Source: Prevotellaceae bacterium UBA6398 (lineage in GTDB: Bacteria; Bacteroidota; Bacteroidia; Bacteroidales; Bacteroidaceae). Taken from it: a DNA stretch of 64,000 bases. The notes beneath the pieces are model-generated. The model was not told where the DNA came from. It made no database searches and was given only the letters and a program-made list of their open reading frames with translations. Location: contig DJQA01000003.1 of assembly GCA_002437495.1 (NCBI GenBank), forward strand, positions 62,311-126,310, given 5' to 3'. How positions within the stretch are numbered: position 1 is the stretch's first letter; every line of letters starts with the position of its first letter. A program made the position numbers and the translations under genes. This document shows, in pieces, positions 17,205 to 25,475 of the stretch.

Positions 17205-17606
17205 TTATTTCAGCCGCCACTTGCCGTTGTATTTCACAACGGGAACGGCAATCTCTTCTTTGGTACTGTCTCCATATGTTATGTCGACCCTTACAACCGA
17301 ATACGTTTCTTTTTCGTTCGTATTCTCCGCAATGGCTTTCGCGCTGACCATGCCCTTTCGCTCCTTTCGTTCGTTTTCGGCAGCCTGTTTCAGCACGTTA
17401 ATCAAACTCTTTCGGTATCGTTCGGGTATGCTGTCGCAACTCTGCACACATGAAAGATAACCGTCATACTCCCCCTTCAAAAGATGTGTGTATGCAGTCT
17501 CCACTATTTCCGAAGGCGTGGACTTTTCAACGATTCCTTCCTTGGTTTCAGACTTGCACGAGAGCAGTAAAGCCAACGCGACAGCCGGCGCAACAAGTTT
17601 GTTCAT
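17205..17606 (-). CDS. Small lipoprotein, DUF4878/NTF2-like
   Basis: 133 residues with a lipoprotein signal (MNKLVAPAVALALLLSC, Cys17). The mature part begins with a helix carrying PSEIVETAYTHLLKGEYDGYLSCV, has a Lys/Glu-rich helix in the middle and ends in strands finishing VPVVKYNGKWRLK. This helix-then-strands pattern with a terminal GKW is typical of DUF4878-type NTF2-like lipoproteins. No enzymatic role is known. It starts 2 bases after the der stop and is the last gene of the DUF177-to-der operon. Confidence 0.75.
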   Translation of the reverse strand: MNKLVAPAVALALLLSCKSETKEGIVEKSTPSEIVETAYTHLLKGEYDGYLSCVQSCDSIPERYRKSLINVLKQAAENERKERKGMVSAKAIAENTNEKETYSVVRVDITYGDSTKEEIAVPVVKYNGKWRLK

Positions 17607-17608
17607 CT

Positions 17609-18922
17609 TTATTTGTGGCGTATGAAGATATTAATGGGTGTGCCGCAAAAATTCCAGTTTTCGCGTATACGGTTTTCGAGGAAACGGCGGTAATGCTCCT
17701 TGACATATTGCGGCAGGTTTGCGAAAAACGCAAACGACGGCACACGCGTGTTGGGCAGCTGGGTGCAGTATTTAATCCTTATGTATTTGCCCTTGGTTGC
17801 CGGGGGCGGCGTCTCCTCTATAATGGGAAGCATTATATCGTTGAGCTTAGGCGTGGGAACTTTAGTGGTGCGGCGTATGTAAACGTCCTTTGCTGTTTCC
17901 AACACTTTGAATATGCGCTGTTTTGTCATTGCCGACGCAAAAATTATTGGGAAATCCACGAAAGGCGCCATGCGTGCGCGAATGGCATTTATATAGTCAG
18001 ACTGAGCCTGCTGCGACCGGTCCTCAACCAAGTCCCACTTGTTAACTACCACAACCAAACCCGTGGAGTTTTTCTGTATTACCTGGAATATATTCATGTC
18101 CTGCGTGCCTATTCCCCGCGTTGCGTCAATCATGAGAATGGAAACATCGGCTGACTCTATGGCACGTATGGAACGCAGCACGCTGTAGTATTCCAAATCC
18201 TCGTTAACCTTGTTTTTTTTGCGTATGCCCGCCGTGTCAACAAGGTAGAAGTCGAAGCCGAACTTTGTGTAGCGCGTTGATATGGCATCGCGCGTTGTTC
18301 CGGCAATGTCGGTAACAATATTCCTGTCCTCGCCTATGAAAGCGTTTATGAGGCTGCTCTTGCCAACGTTAGGGCGTCCCACCACAGCAAAGTGGGGAAT
18401 GTTCTCGTCATCTTCAGCCCCGTTTTCCTTGGGCATCCTCTCTATTATTGCGTCAAGCAGTTCGCCCGTACCGCTGCCAGTTGCGGCACTCACAGCCATT
18501 GGGTCGCCAAGACCGAGACGATAGAATTCCGCGCTCGCAAACACATCGGCACTGTTGTCTGCCTTATTGGCGACAAGTATCACCGGGAGCTTTGCGCGGC
18601 GCAGTATGTTGGCAACCTCATCGTCAAGATCGGTTATACCGCTCTTAACGTCAACCATGAACAAAACCACATCGGCCTCCTGAGTGGCAACCATGACCTG
18701 CTTGCGTATCTCCTCCTCGAAAACATCGTCGCTGTTAACCACCCAACCTCCGGTGTCAACAACCGAGAAAGTTCTGCCGTTCCAAAGAACTTTGCCATAC
18801 TGTCGGTCGCGTGTGGTTCCCGCCTCATCGCTCACGATGGCGCGGCGAGTTTCCGTCAGACGGTTGAAGAGAGTTGACTTGCCCACATTCGGACGTCCGA
18901 CGATAGCTATTAAATTTCCCAT
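17609..18922 (-). CDS. der: Ribosome-assembly GTPase Der (EngA)
   Basis: 437 residues with two tandem GTPase domains and a C-terminal KH-like domain. Both G1 loops are intact (GRPNVGKSTLFNRL and GRPNVGKSSLINAF), with G3 DTGG and DTAG and G4 NKAD and NKWD. It acts in maturation of the 50S subunit. The C-terminus (FCGTPINIFIRHK) is the normal family ending. It follows era by about 40 bases. Confidence 0.97.
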   Translation of the reverse strand: MGNLIAIVGRPNVGKSTLFNRLTETRRAIVSDEAGTTRDRQYGKVLWNGRTFSVVDTGGWVVNSDDVFEEEIRKQVMVATQEADVVLFMVDVKSGITDLDDEVANILRRAKLPVILVANKADNSADVFASAEFYRLGLGDPMAVSAATGSGTGELLDAIIERMPKENGAEDDENIPHFAVVGRPNVGKSSLINAFIGEDRNIVTDIAGTTRDAISTRYTKFGFDFYLVDTAGIRKKNKVNEDLEYYSVLRSIRAIESADVSILMIDATRGIGTQDMNIFQVIQKNSTGLVVVVNKWDLVEDRSQQAQSDYINAIRARMAPFVDFPIIFASAMTKQRIFKVLETAKDVYIRRTTKVPTPKLNDIMLPIIEETPPPATKGKYIRIKYCTQLPNTRVPSFAFFANLPQYVKEHYRRFLENRIRENWNFCGTPINIFIRHK

Positions 18923-18962
18923 TGTTGATTGTTCGAATTGTTTGTTTTATGGTTTGCAAAAA

Positions 18963-19844
18963 TCATTTCGGCTCATAGCCGAAGCTTTCAAGCGATTTGG
19001 CCGAGTTTCTCCAATTGGGATTAACCTTTACGTATAGCTGTAAAAACACCTTCTTGTCAAAAAAATTCTGAATATCCCTGCGGGCTTCTTCGCCCACACG
19101 CTTCAGTGCCACGCCGCCATGCCCTATTACTATGCCTTTTTGGCTTTCGCGCTCAACGAATATCGTTGCAGCAATGCGTATCAGCTTTTTCTCGTCCTTG
19201 AACTCGGTTACAACCACCTCGACCGAATAAGGTATCTCCTTATCATAATACAAAAGTATCTTTTCGCGTATTATCTCGGAAACAATGAAGCGCGAAGGTT
19301 TATCGGTGAGCTGGTCTTTGTCGAAATAGTTCGGAGACTCGGGAAGCAATTCCACTATGCGCCTCATAACATTGTCCACATTGAACCTGGCCTTTGCGGA
19401 AAGCGGCACAATTTCCGCCCGGGGTATTTGCTCATGCCAATACTCCACAAGTTTTGTTACTTCCTTTTCGCTGCTCAAGTCAATCTTGTTTATAAGCACA
19501 AGTATTGGAATGTTGAGCGTTTTTACCTTTGAGATGAAGTCTTCGTTCTTAGAATGTTTTTCCACCGTGTCGGTTACATAAAGAAGAATGTCCGCATCCT
19601 CGAGCGATGAGACCGAGAATGCGAGCATATCTTCTTGTAACTTGTAATTTGGCTTCAGCACGCCGGGAGTGTCGGAAAACACTATCTGGTAATCATCGGT
19701 GGAAACAATTCCCATAATTCTGTGGCGCGTGGTTTGCGCCTTGAATGTAGCAATGGAAATTCTCTCGCCGACAAAAAGGTTCATCAACGTTGACTTTCCC
19801 ACATTCGGGTTGCCCACAATGCTTACAAATCCGGCTTTGTGCAT
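18963..19844 (-). CDS. era: Ribosome-assembly GTPase Era
   Basis: 293 residues. The GTPase domain has G1 GNPNVGKSTLMNL, G3 DTPG and G4 NKID. The C-terminal KH domain that binds the 3' end of 16S rRNA is visible (IVIGHGGVALKRVGEEARRDI), ending in LYVKVNPNWR. Era is needed for 30S maturation. It starts 6 bases after fabH and is followed by der, so two ribosome GTPases are co-transcribed. Confidence 0.97.
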   Translation of the reverse strand: MHKAGFVSIVGNPNVGKSTLMNLFVGERISIATFKAQTTRHRIMGIVSTDDYQIVFSDTPGVLKPNYKLQEDMLAFSVSSLEDADILLYVTDTVEKHSKNEDFISKVKTLNIPILVLINKIDLSSEKEVTKLVEYWHEQIPRAEIVPLSAKARFNVDNVMRRIVELLPESPNYFDKDQLTDKPSRFIVSEIIREKILLYYDKEIPYSVEVVVTEFKDEKKLIRIAATIFVERESQKGIVIGHGGVALKRVGEEARRDIQNFFDKKVFLQLYVKVNPNWRNSAKSLESFGYEPK

Positions 19845-19850
19845 GCCTGC

Positions 19851-20861
19851 TTATTTTGCGCTTTTGTAGTCGTAAGCCCACTTGAGATAGGACGCTCCCC
19901 ACACAAATCCTGCACCGAACGCACAGAATATAAGGTTGTCGCCTTTCTTTAACTGACTTTCGTAGTCCCACAATGCCAACGGAAGCGTTGCACCCGAAGT
20001 GTTGCCGTATCGTTGTATGTTCATCATAACCTTTTCCATGGGGACATCGAGACGTTTTGCCACAGCCTCGATAATCCTAACGTTTGCCTGATGGGGCACT
20101 ACCCAGGAAATGTTGTCTTTATTGAGGTTGTTGCGCTCGGCTATCACATTGCAGGCGTCACTCATGTTTGTTACTGCGAATTTGAACACCGTGCGTCCTT
20201 CTTGATGCAGGTAGTGCAAATGATGGTCTATGGTGAAATGCGTGGGTGGGCAAACAGAGCCGCCTCCCTTTTGCACGAGGAAAGGTAGTCCTTTGCCGTC
20301 GGTGCGCAGATAGGAGTCAATCAAGCCGTAATCCTCTTCGGTTGGCTCAAGCAGCACCGCACCTGCACCATCGCCGAAAATAGGACATGTGGAACGGTCG
20401 GTGTAGTCAACTATCGAGGACAATTTGTCTGCACCGCATACAACCACTTTCTTGTAACGCCCGCTGCGTATAAGGTTTGCACCAATCTCCAGTCCGAACA
20501 GGAAACCGCAGCACGCAGCCTCCATGTCGAACGAATAGGCGTTGGTCATTCCCAAGCGGCCCAAGACTATCGAACCCGTGGAAGGGAGATGGTAATCGGG
20601 AGTCGAGGTAGCCATCACAAGACAGTCTATCTCTTTCGGATCCGTACCGGTACGTTCAAGAAGCTGCTTAACGGCCTTTCGTGCCATATAGCTCGTGCCG
20701 AGACCTTCTTCGTTGAGAATGCGGCGTTCTTTTACGCCTATACGGGTCATAATCCACTCGTCGTTGGTGTCGACCATTCGCGACAACTCGTCATTGGTCA
20801 GCACATATTCGGGAACATATCCACCCACTCCCGTTATTATAGCGTTTATTTTGTCAGCCAT
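19851..20861 (-). CDS. fabH: 3-oxoacyl-ACP synthase III
   Basis: 336 residues. KAS III condenses acetyl-CoA (or a branched primer) with malonyl-ACP to begin fatty-acid synthesis. The catalytic triad is complete: Cys117 in EAACCGF, His in VVPHQANVRI and Asn in YGNTSGATLP. The operon order DUF177 - rpmF - fabH matches the widespread yceD-rpmF-plsX-fabH arrangement, here without plsX. Branched-chain primers would be expected in this phylum but cannot be read from sequence. Confidence 0.96.
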   Translation of the reverse strand: MADKINAIITGVGGYVPEYVLTNDELSRMVDTNDEWIMTRIGVKERRILNEEGLGTSYMARKAVKQLLERTGTDPKEIDCLVMATSTPDYHLPSTGSIVLGRLGMTNAYSFDMEAACCGFLFGLEIGANLIRSGRYKKVVVCGADKLSSIVDYTDRSTCPIFGDGAGAVLLEPTEEDYGLIDSYLRTDGKGLPFLVQKGGGSVCPPTHFTIDHHLHYLHQEGRTVFKFAVTNMSDACNVIAERNNLNKDNISWVVPHQANVRIIEAVAKRLDVPMEKVMMNIQRYGNTSGATLPLALWDYESQLKKGDNLIFCAFGAGFVWGASYLKWAYDYKSAK

Positions 20862-20954
20862 TTTCTTCTTTGTTTATAATACAACAACTTGAAGACTATG
20901 CGAGTTTCCCGCGCAGCCTCCAAGTTCTCATCTGATTAAATTCGGACGAAGCAA

Positions 20955-21140
20955 TTACGCTTCCGCCCCTTTTTCGATTGCCACCTTGCCGCGATAATAT
21001 CCGCAATCGGGGCATACTGTGTGATATACGTATAGCGAACCGCAGTTAGGGCATACAGCAAGTGTAGGAGCCACTGCCTTGTCATGAGTTCTGCGCTTAC
21101 GTGTGCGAGTCTTGGATTGTCTTCTTTTAGGATGTGCCAT
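20955..21140 (-). CDS. rpmF: 50S ribosomal protein L32
   Basis: 61 residues. It starts MAHPKRRQSKTRTRKRRTHD and carries four zinc-ligand cysteines (30, 33, 43, 46) in CPNCG and CPDCG, so it is the zinc-binding form. It sits between the DUF177 gene and fabH. The 93 bases before fabH contain an imperfect 9-bp inverted repeat (20886-20894 with 20918-20926), too weak to call a terminator. Confidence 0.96.
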   Translation of the reverse strand: MAHPKRRQSKTRTRKRRTHDKAVAPTLAVCPNCGSLYVYHTVCPDCGYYRGKVAIEKGAEA

Positions 21141-21171
21141 TTTATTCTAAATGTTTATTTGTTTATTATTT

Positions 21172-21633
21172 TTATTGTATCTCCGCAGAATGGCTTTCGA
21201 GCCACTTCATTACGGCAGGATTGCATCCGCCTTCCTCATGCACGCGCACCGAAGGCACATTGAGGGCAAGCGTCTCGAATATGCGGTGGGACAAATCAAT
21301 GGTGCCGTCGGCTTTCGCCTTGAGCAAATCCTCGTCATCGCTATCCGCACCACCATCGGCGCACACCACCTTTACTGTATCCTCCAACTCTGTGTCATAA
21401 TCCATATTGTCAAGGCAGCGTGTGCAGGGCACGCGTAGCACCCCTTTCATCCTTATGTCGACAATATAGTCGCATTCCGCGCTGTGAGACTTTTCTGCCG
21501 TTATGTCAACATCTACAGAGCCGCCTACCACGTCCTCACAGTCGAACTGCACGAAAAAGCCATCATCCAAGCGAAAGCTCTCGCCTCCGTCCTTGTTTGC
21601 TAATTCTTTGACATTTACGGTGCAGTGTATCAT
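21172..21633 (-). CDS. DUF177 (YceD) family protein
   Basis: 153 residues, the expected size for YceD proteins. The family signature is the central VPCTRCLD, a metal- or redox-like Cys pair, followed by an acidic segment (ADGGADSDDEDLL) and the conserved IDLSHRIFETLALNVP. YceD proteins are encoded next to rpmF in most bacteria and have been linked to 23S rRNA synthesis or processing. It is the first gene of the operon, with promoter at 21665-21672. Confidence 0.88.
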   Translation of the reverse strand: MIHCTVNVKELANKDGGESFRLDDGFFVQFDCEDVVGGSVDVDITAEKSHSAECDYIVDIRMKGVLRVPCTRCLDNMDYDTELEDTVKVVCADGGADSDDEDLLKAKADGTIDLSHRIFETLALNVPSVRVHEEGGCNPAVMKWLESHSAEIQ

Positions 21634-21664
21634 ATTTGTGCGTACATTCCACTAAAAGCGACCG

Positions 21665-21672
21665 CAAATTTA
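21665..21672 (-). promoter_or_regulatory. Promoter -7 element of the DUF177-rpmF-fabH-era-der operon
   Basis: TAAATTTG on the minus strand, about 32 bases before the start at 21633. Confidence 0.6.
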
Positions 21673-21787
21673 TGATTTTTTCGGCTAACACGGAAGTTTC
21701 TGTATGGAAAATCTCCAAAAATGCGTGCTTGGCAGCTTGTTTTGCACTTTTCCGGGGCTTTACGCAAGGCATTATGAATAATATTCC

Positions 21788-21795
21788 TAATTTTG
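21788..21795 (+). promoter_or_regulatory. Promoter -7 element of the DedA operon
   Basis: TAATTTTG, 19 bases before the ATG at 21815; it should also serve the three genes that follow. Confidence 0.6.
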
Positions 21796-21814
21796 TGCCA
21801 AATTACTATCTTAT

Positions 21815-22468
21815 ATGAGCGCAATAATAATGTGGTGCCTGGCCCACCTTAACTATTGGACTATAATTCTGTTCATGGCCGTTGAAAGTTCGTTCATTCC
21901 CTTTCCCTCCGAAGTTGTTGTGCCGCCGGCGGCATGGCTTGCTGCAAACGGCGAAAACGGGCTGAACATCGTTGGCGTTGTAATAGCTGCCACAATAGGG
22001 GCGGACATCGGCGCCACAATCAACTATCTGCTTGCCATGCTCCTTGGGCGGCCCATAGTGTATGCTTTCGCACGCTCAAAAATCGGGCACATTTGCCTTA
22101 TAAACGAGGAAAAGGTTAAGCATGCCGAAACTTTCTTCGACAAACACGGTGTGGCGTCAACATTCTTCGGCAGGCTCGTTCCTGCGGTAAGGCAGCTCAT
22201 ATCAATCCCCGCCGGTCTGGCCAAGATGCATTTCGGAAAATTCATACTTTTCACAACCCTCGGAGCGGGGGCGTGGAACATTGTGCTCGTGGCTATCGGA
22301 TATTCGCTTTCGAAAGTGCCGGGCATGAAGACCACTCAAGACATAGCCGACCTGTCATCCAAATACAGTCATACAATAGGCTACGCAATTCTCGCCGTTG
22401 TGGCGGTAGCGCTGCTGGCGGTGATGATAAGAGAGGCTAACAAGAAACGCAAAAACAACAAAAAATAA
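21815..22468 (+). CDS. DedA family membrane protein
   Basis: 217 residues with about five hydrophobic segments. The DedA (SNARE-associated Golgi) signatures are present: ESSFIPFPSEVVVPPAAWLA near the N-terminus, GRLVPAVRQLISIPAGLAKM in the middle, and GAGAWNIVLVAIGY. DedA proteins act in lipid-carrier recycling; some flip undecaprenyl phosphate or phosphatidylethanolamine. The acidic residue and the Arg of GRxxPxxR, which are needed for function in E. coli, are both there. The TAA overlaps the next start by one base. Confidence 0.88.
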   Translation: MSAIIMWCLAHLNYWTIILFMAVESSFIPFPSEVVVPPAAWLAANGENGLNIVGVVIAATIGADIGATINYLLAMLLGRPIVYAFARSKIGHICLINEEKVKHAETFFDKHGVASTFFGRLVPAVRQLISIPAGLAKMHFGKFILFTTLGAGAWNIVLVAIGYSLSKVPGMKTTQDIADLSSKYSHTIGYAILAVVAVALLAVMIREANKKRKNNKK

Positions 22469-22671
22469 TGGACCACCTGCCAAAAGACCCGGCAATTCTT
22501 GTGTCGAGCGTAAACATGCTCTTGCGCGACAACGAATACGACTCATTCGATGAGCTGTGCCACTGTTTCAACCGCGACCCCGAAGAAGTAAAGGCTTTTC
22601 TTAAAGAAAACGGATACGCCTACAACGAGGGGCAGAAACAAATACGTCCCATAGGGCTTGAAAATGCCTGA
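22468..22671 (+). CDS. DUF4250 domain protein
   Basis: 67 residues. It starts MDHLPKDPAILVSSVNMLLRDNEYDSFDELC and has the DUF4250 pattern LPKDPAIL.S.VN..LRD...S...L......EE....L...GY.Y. The function is unknown. It is a small soluble helical protein, overlapping dedA by one base and followed by another small gene after 2 bases. Confidence 0.8.
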   Translation: MDHLPKDPAILVSSVNMLLRDNEYDSFDELCHCFNRDPEEVKAFLKENGYAYNEGQKQIRPIGLENA

Positions 22672-22673
22672 AC

Positions 22674-22919
22674 ATGATAAGCAGGGACGCCATTGAGACT
22701 GCATACAGTTTCTTTCACCAGAAACAGAGAATATATGCACATTCAACGATAGTCAAACAGAAAGACGACATTGAATATGCCATATTCTCATACATACAAG
22801 AAATGAACAAAGAGCTGTACATGAAAATCTCCGGCGGTAAAAAAGATTTCCTGCTCAACCACGCCACCTTCGGAAACGACATGGTGCAAGCCGTGGAAAG
22901 GCTGTCGGAAATGCTCTGA
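22674..22919 (+). CDS. Small conserved hypothetical protein
   Basis: 81 residues, mainly helical, with aromatic-rich TAYSFFHQKQRIYAHSTIVKQKDDIEYAIFSYI and a C-terminal LLNHATFGNDMVQAVERL. No domain is recognised, though similar proteins seem to follow DUF4250 genes in other Bacteroidales, from memory. The ATG at 22674 lies 2 bases after the DUF4250 stop, and the gene ends 6 bases before the acyltransferase start, which supports it being real. Confidence 0.65.
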   Translation: MISRDAIETAYSFFHQKQRIYAHSTIVKQKDDIEYAIFSYIQEMNKELYMKISGGKKDFLLNHATFGNDMVQAVERLSEML

Positions 22920-22925
22920 GCGGGA

Positions 22926-24275
22926 ATGGACAACAAACGCGCCATTCCCCCACCGTGCGCCAAAACAAGGGAGTCGAACTTCGAGCTGCTTCGTATTGTG
23001 GCGATGATGTTCATCGTGGCGCACCATTTTCTTATAGCCACCGGAAAAGTTGACTATTACAGCGCAAGTTTGCACGGCGGCGAACTCGCCAACTCGTTCC
23101 TTGTATGCGGCGTTGACTGTTTCATTCTTATATCGGGCTATTTTGGCATAAGAGCCGGGGGCGGCAAATTCATACGGTTTGCAACACTCATTGCGCTCAC
23201 ACTTTCGGCAGAAGCTCTGCTTGCCGCCATCCCGGCAACAAGCGACCTTATAAACCTGCCCTACGCCATACACCGAATAGTTCCCTTTTTCAAAGACAGC
23301 AACTGGTTCATACCATCATACATAGGGCTTATGCTGCTGTCGCCAATACTCAACAAGGCTCTCGACAACGCCACACAAAAAGAGCTGTCGCTGTGGACCG
23401 CCGCGCTGACTCTGCTGTGCCTGTACTCCTACTTTTTCAGCATAACCCCGATTGACACCACGGGCTACAATCTGGTGCAATTCATATACCTTTACATACT
23501 CGGGCGATTTCTGCGCCGCAACTGCCAAGGCGTGAGAATTCCCCCGGCGGCAACCATGTATGTATGCGGAAGCCTTATGGCATACGCCGTGTCAGCCTTC
23601 ATAAAGCCCGGATTCACAGCTTTTGCCTACAACAGCCCGCAGATACTCATGGCATCATGCGGGTTGTTCATGCTTTTCAAAAATATAAAACTGCGCAGCA
23701 AAACCGTAAATGCCATTGCCTCCACCATGTTTTGCGTATTCCTGTTCCACTACTCCATAATATACAATGTAAAAGGCGGCTGCCCCACTTCAAAAGTCGC
23801 ACTCGTATACCTCGCCTCATTCGCCGGAGGAATGGCCATAGGGACACTGGCAAAGCTCATAAGCCCCAACACGCACCGCAACAGCAGAAAAATTCCACCA
23901 TTCCACGGAAACAAACAACCCGAAATACGAAACACATCGGAAATAAGAAAAACAACGTCCGATGTAGAAAAAAACATGTCTGACGTAGAAAAAACCACAT
24001 CAGACCTTTTTTTGCCAACTTGCACCCTAAGGAAAACAGGTACTTGCAAGAATTCCCCCAACCTCATCGATTACCCAAAATCAACGCCCCGGGAAAAACC
24101 GGCCGGGCTTACGCTATCCGGCTCGAAACCCTGCGCATTCCTTACTCAGCCCAAACGCCGCGAAAGCAAGCAAAACCCACTCAAAAGCACGAAAAACGCC
24201 TGTCGGCACAAGCCAAAGCCGCACTACAAAATAAATTGTGCTTTTTTTCACAAACTCTTTGCCAAATCAAAATAA
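22926..24275 (+). CDS. Acyltransferase-3 family membrane protein with abnormal read-through C-terminus
   Basis: 449 residues as an open frame. The first 320 or so look like a normal acyltransferase-3 protein: SNFELLRIVAMMFIVAHHFLIA with the catalytic His pair region, GVDCFILISGYFGI, FKDSNWFIPSYIGLMLLSPI and about ten membrane helices. Such enzymes O-acylate surface sugars. After about residue 325 (GTLAKLISPN) the sequence becomes polar and basic, without recognisable structure. Residues 337-363 are a translation of phased repeat block 4, in heptads such as TSDVEKN and MSDVEKT. The last 110 residues are probably run-on translation after loss of the original stop. The galM promoter lies over its last codons. 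Confidence 0.7.
   Translation: MDNKRAIPPPCAKTRESNFELLRIVAMMFIVAHHFLIATGKVDYYSASLHGGELANSFLVCGVDCFILISGYFGIRAGGGKFIRFATLIALTLSAEALLAAIPATSDLINLPYAIHRIVPFFKDSNWFIPSYIGLMLLSPILNKALDNATQKELSLWTAALTLLCLYSYFFSITPIDTTGYNLVQFIYLYILGRFLRRNCQGVRIPPAATMYVCGSLMAYAVSAFIKPGFTAFAYNSPQILMASCGLFMLFKNIKLRSKTVNAIASTMFCVFLFHYSIIYNVKGGCPTSKVALVYLASFAGGMAIGTLAKLISPNTHRNSRKIPPFHGNKQPEIRNTSEIRKTTSDVEKNMSDVEKTTSDLFLPTCTLRKTGTCKNSPNLIDYPKSTPREKPAGLTLSGSKPCAFLTQPKRRESKQNPLKSTKNACRHKPKPHYKINCAFFHKLFAKSK
23934..24013 (-). repeat. 21-bp phased tetrad repeat, copy 4 (inside an open reading frame)
   Basis: Cores at 23934, 23955, 23976 and 23997: ACATCGGAAAT, ACGTCCGATGT, ATGTCTGACGT, ACATCAGACCT then TTTTTTT. It is the only copy inside a frame. 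Because 21 bp is seven codons, the acyltransferase frame stays open and reads heptads ending DVEK. Confidence 0.92.
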
Positions 24276-24288
24276 ATAATTTACTTTG
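24258..24288 (+). promoter_or_regulatory. Promoter of the galactose operon
   Basis: TTTG at 24258-24261 and TTACTTTG at 24281-24288 are exactly 19 bases apart, a near-consensus Bacteroidota promoter about 50 bases before the galM ATG. It overlaps the end of the acyltransferase frame. Confidence 0.65.
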
Positions 24289-24339
24289 CAATACAGACTT
24301 TAAAAAACAGCCATTCACTAACCCTGAAAAATAAGCAAC

Positions 24340-25425
24340 ATGGTAGAAGGACAGCTAAACAAAAGCGGATTGAACCCCGAGAACTTCCGTAAAACCCTAA
24401 ACGGAAAGGAGATAAACCTATATACCTTGCGCAACAGCGAAGGCAACGAAGTTTCTCTAACCAACTATGGCGGCGCAGTGGTAGCCATAATGGTGTCCGA
24501 CAAAAACGGACGCCTTGCCAACATTATACAAGGGCATGACAATATTGACGATGTAATAAACAGCCCGGAGCCGTTTCTCAGCACATTGGTTGGGCGATAT
24601 GCCAACCGCATAGCAAAAGGGAAATTTGTACTCAACGGCAAAGAATACTATCTTGCCATTAACAATGGTCCCAACCATTTGCACGGCGGCCCCACAGGCT
24701 TCCACACCAAGGTTTGGGGAGTTGAAAGAGTTAACGAGCGCGCCATAGTGCTGCGGTATGTTTCGCCTTACTACGAAGAAGGCTTCCCGGGAGAACTCTG
24801 CATGACTGTTATGTTCACGTTCACAGACAACAACGAACTTATAATTGACTACAAAGGCACCTGTAACAAGAAAACGATAGTCAACATGACACATCACGGC
24901 TTTTTCTCGCTTGCAGGTATAGCCAACCCCACCCCATCTGCCGAAAACGTGATATGCCAGATAAACGCAGACTACTACCTTCCCATAGACGACACATCTA
25001 TACCCACCGGTGAGATACTCAAGGTGGAAGGCACACCATTTGACTTCCGCACACCACATGCCGTGGGAGACCACATAAACGATGACGACGTACAAATAAA
25101 GAACGGCGCAGGATACGACCACTGCTTTGTGCTAAACAAGCACGAACCGGGCGAACTCACGTTCGCTGCCAAAATAAAAGAGCCCGAAAGCGGAAGAACC
25201 ATGGAGGTTTACACAACCGAACCCGGAATACAATTCTACTCCGACAACTGGGCCGACGGCTACAAAGGACAAAACGGGGCAACTTTCCCGCGCCGCAGCG
25301 CACTGTGCTTTGAGGCACAGCACTTCCCCGACAGCCCCAACCACGCATACTTCCCGCCGGTGGTTCTGCGCCCGGGAGAAATCTATACCCAGAAAACAAT
25401 CTACAAATTCGGTGTTGAAAACTAG
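24340..25425 (+). CDS. galM: Aldose 1-epimerase (galactose mutarotase)
   Basis: 361 residues. GalM interconverts alpha and beta anomers of galactose and glucose, feeding alpha-galactose to galactokinase. Family motifs: LTNYGGAVVAIMVSDKNG, VGRYANRIAKGKF, NNGPNHLHGGP with a catalytic His, MTHHGFFSLAG (usually LTNHxYFNLAG), the substrate Asp in AGYDHCFVL and the general-base Glu in ALCFEAQHFPDSPN. It has no signal peptide and is cytoplasmic. It is first in a galM - transporter - galK operon. Confidence 0.94.
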   Translation: MVEGQLNKSGLNPENFRKTLNGKEINLYTLRNSEGNEVSLTNYGGAVVAIMVSDKNGRLANIIQGHDNIDDVINSPEPFLSTLVGRYANRIAKGKFVLNGKEYYLAINNGPNHLHGGPTGFHTKVWGVERVNERAIVLRYVSPYYEEGFPGELCMTVMFTFTDNNELIIDYKGTCNKKTIVNMTHHGFFSLAGIANPTPSAENVICQINADYYLPIDDTSIPTGEILKVEGTPFDFRTPHAVGDHINDDDVQIKNGAGYDHCFVLNKHEPGELTFAAKIKEPESGRTMEVYTTEPGIQFYSDNWADGYKGQNGATFPRRSALCFEAQHFPDSPNHAYFPPVVLRPGEIYTQKTIYKFGVEN

Positions 25426-25475
25426 CAGAAACCAACAGCCAAGGCAAACAACAAATAAATAACCTAATATAAAAA

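Noticed and set aside
20886..20926. Terminator between rpmF and fabH
   Set aside because: The 9-bp inverted repeat has a mismatch, a 23-base loop and no U-tract in the direction of transcription.
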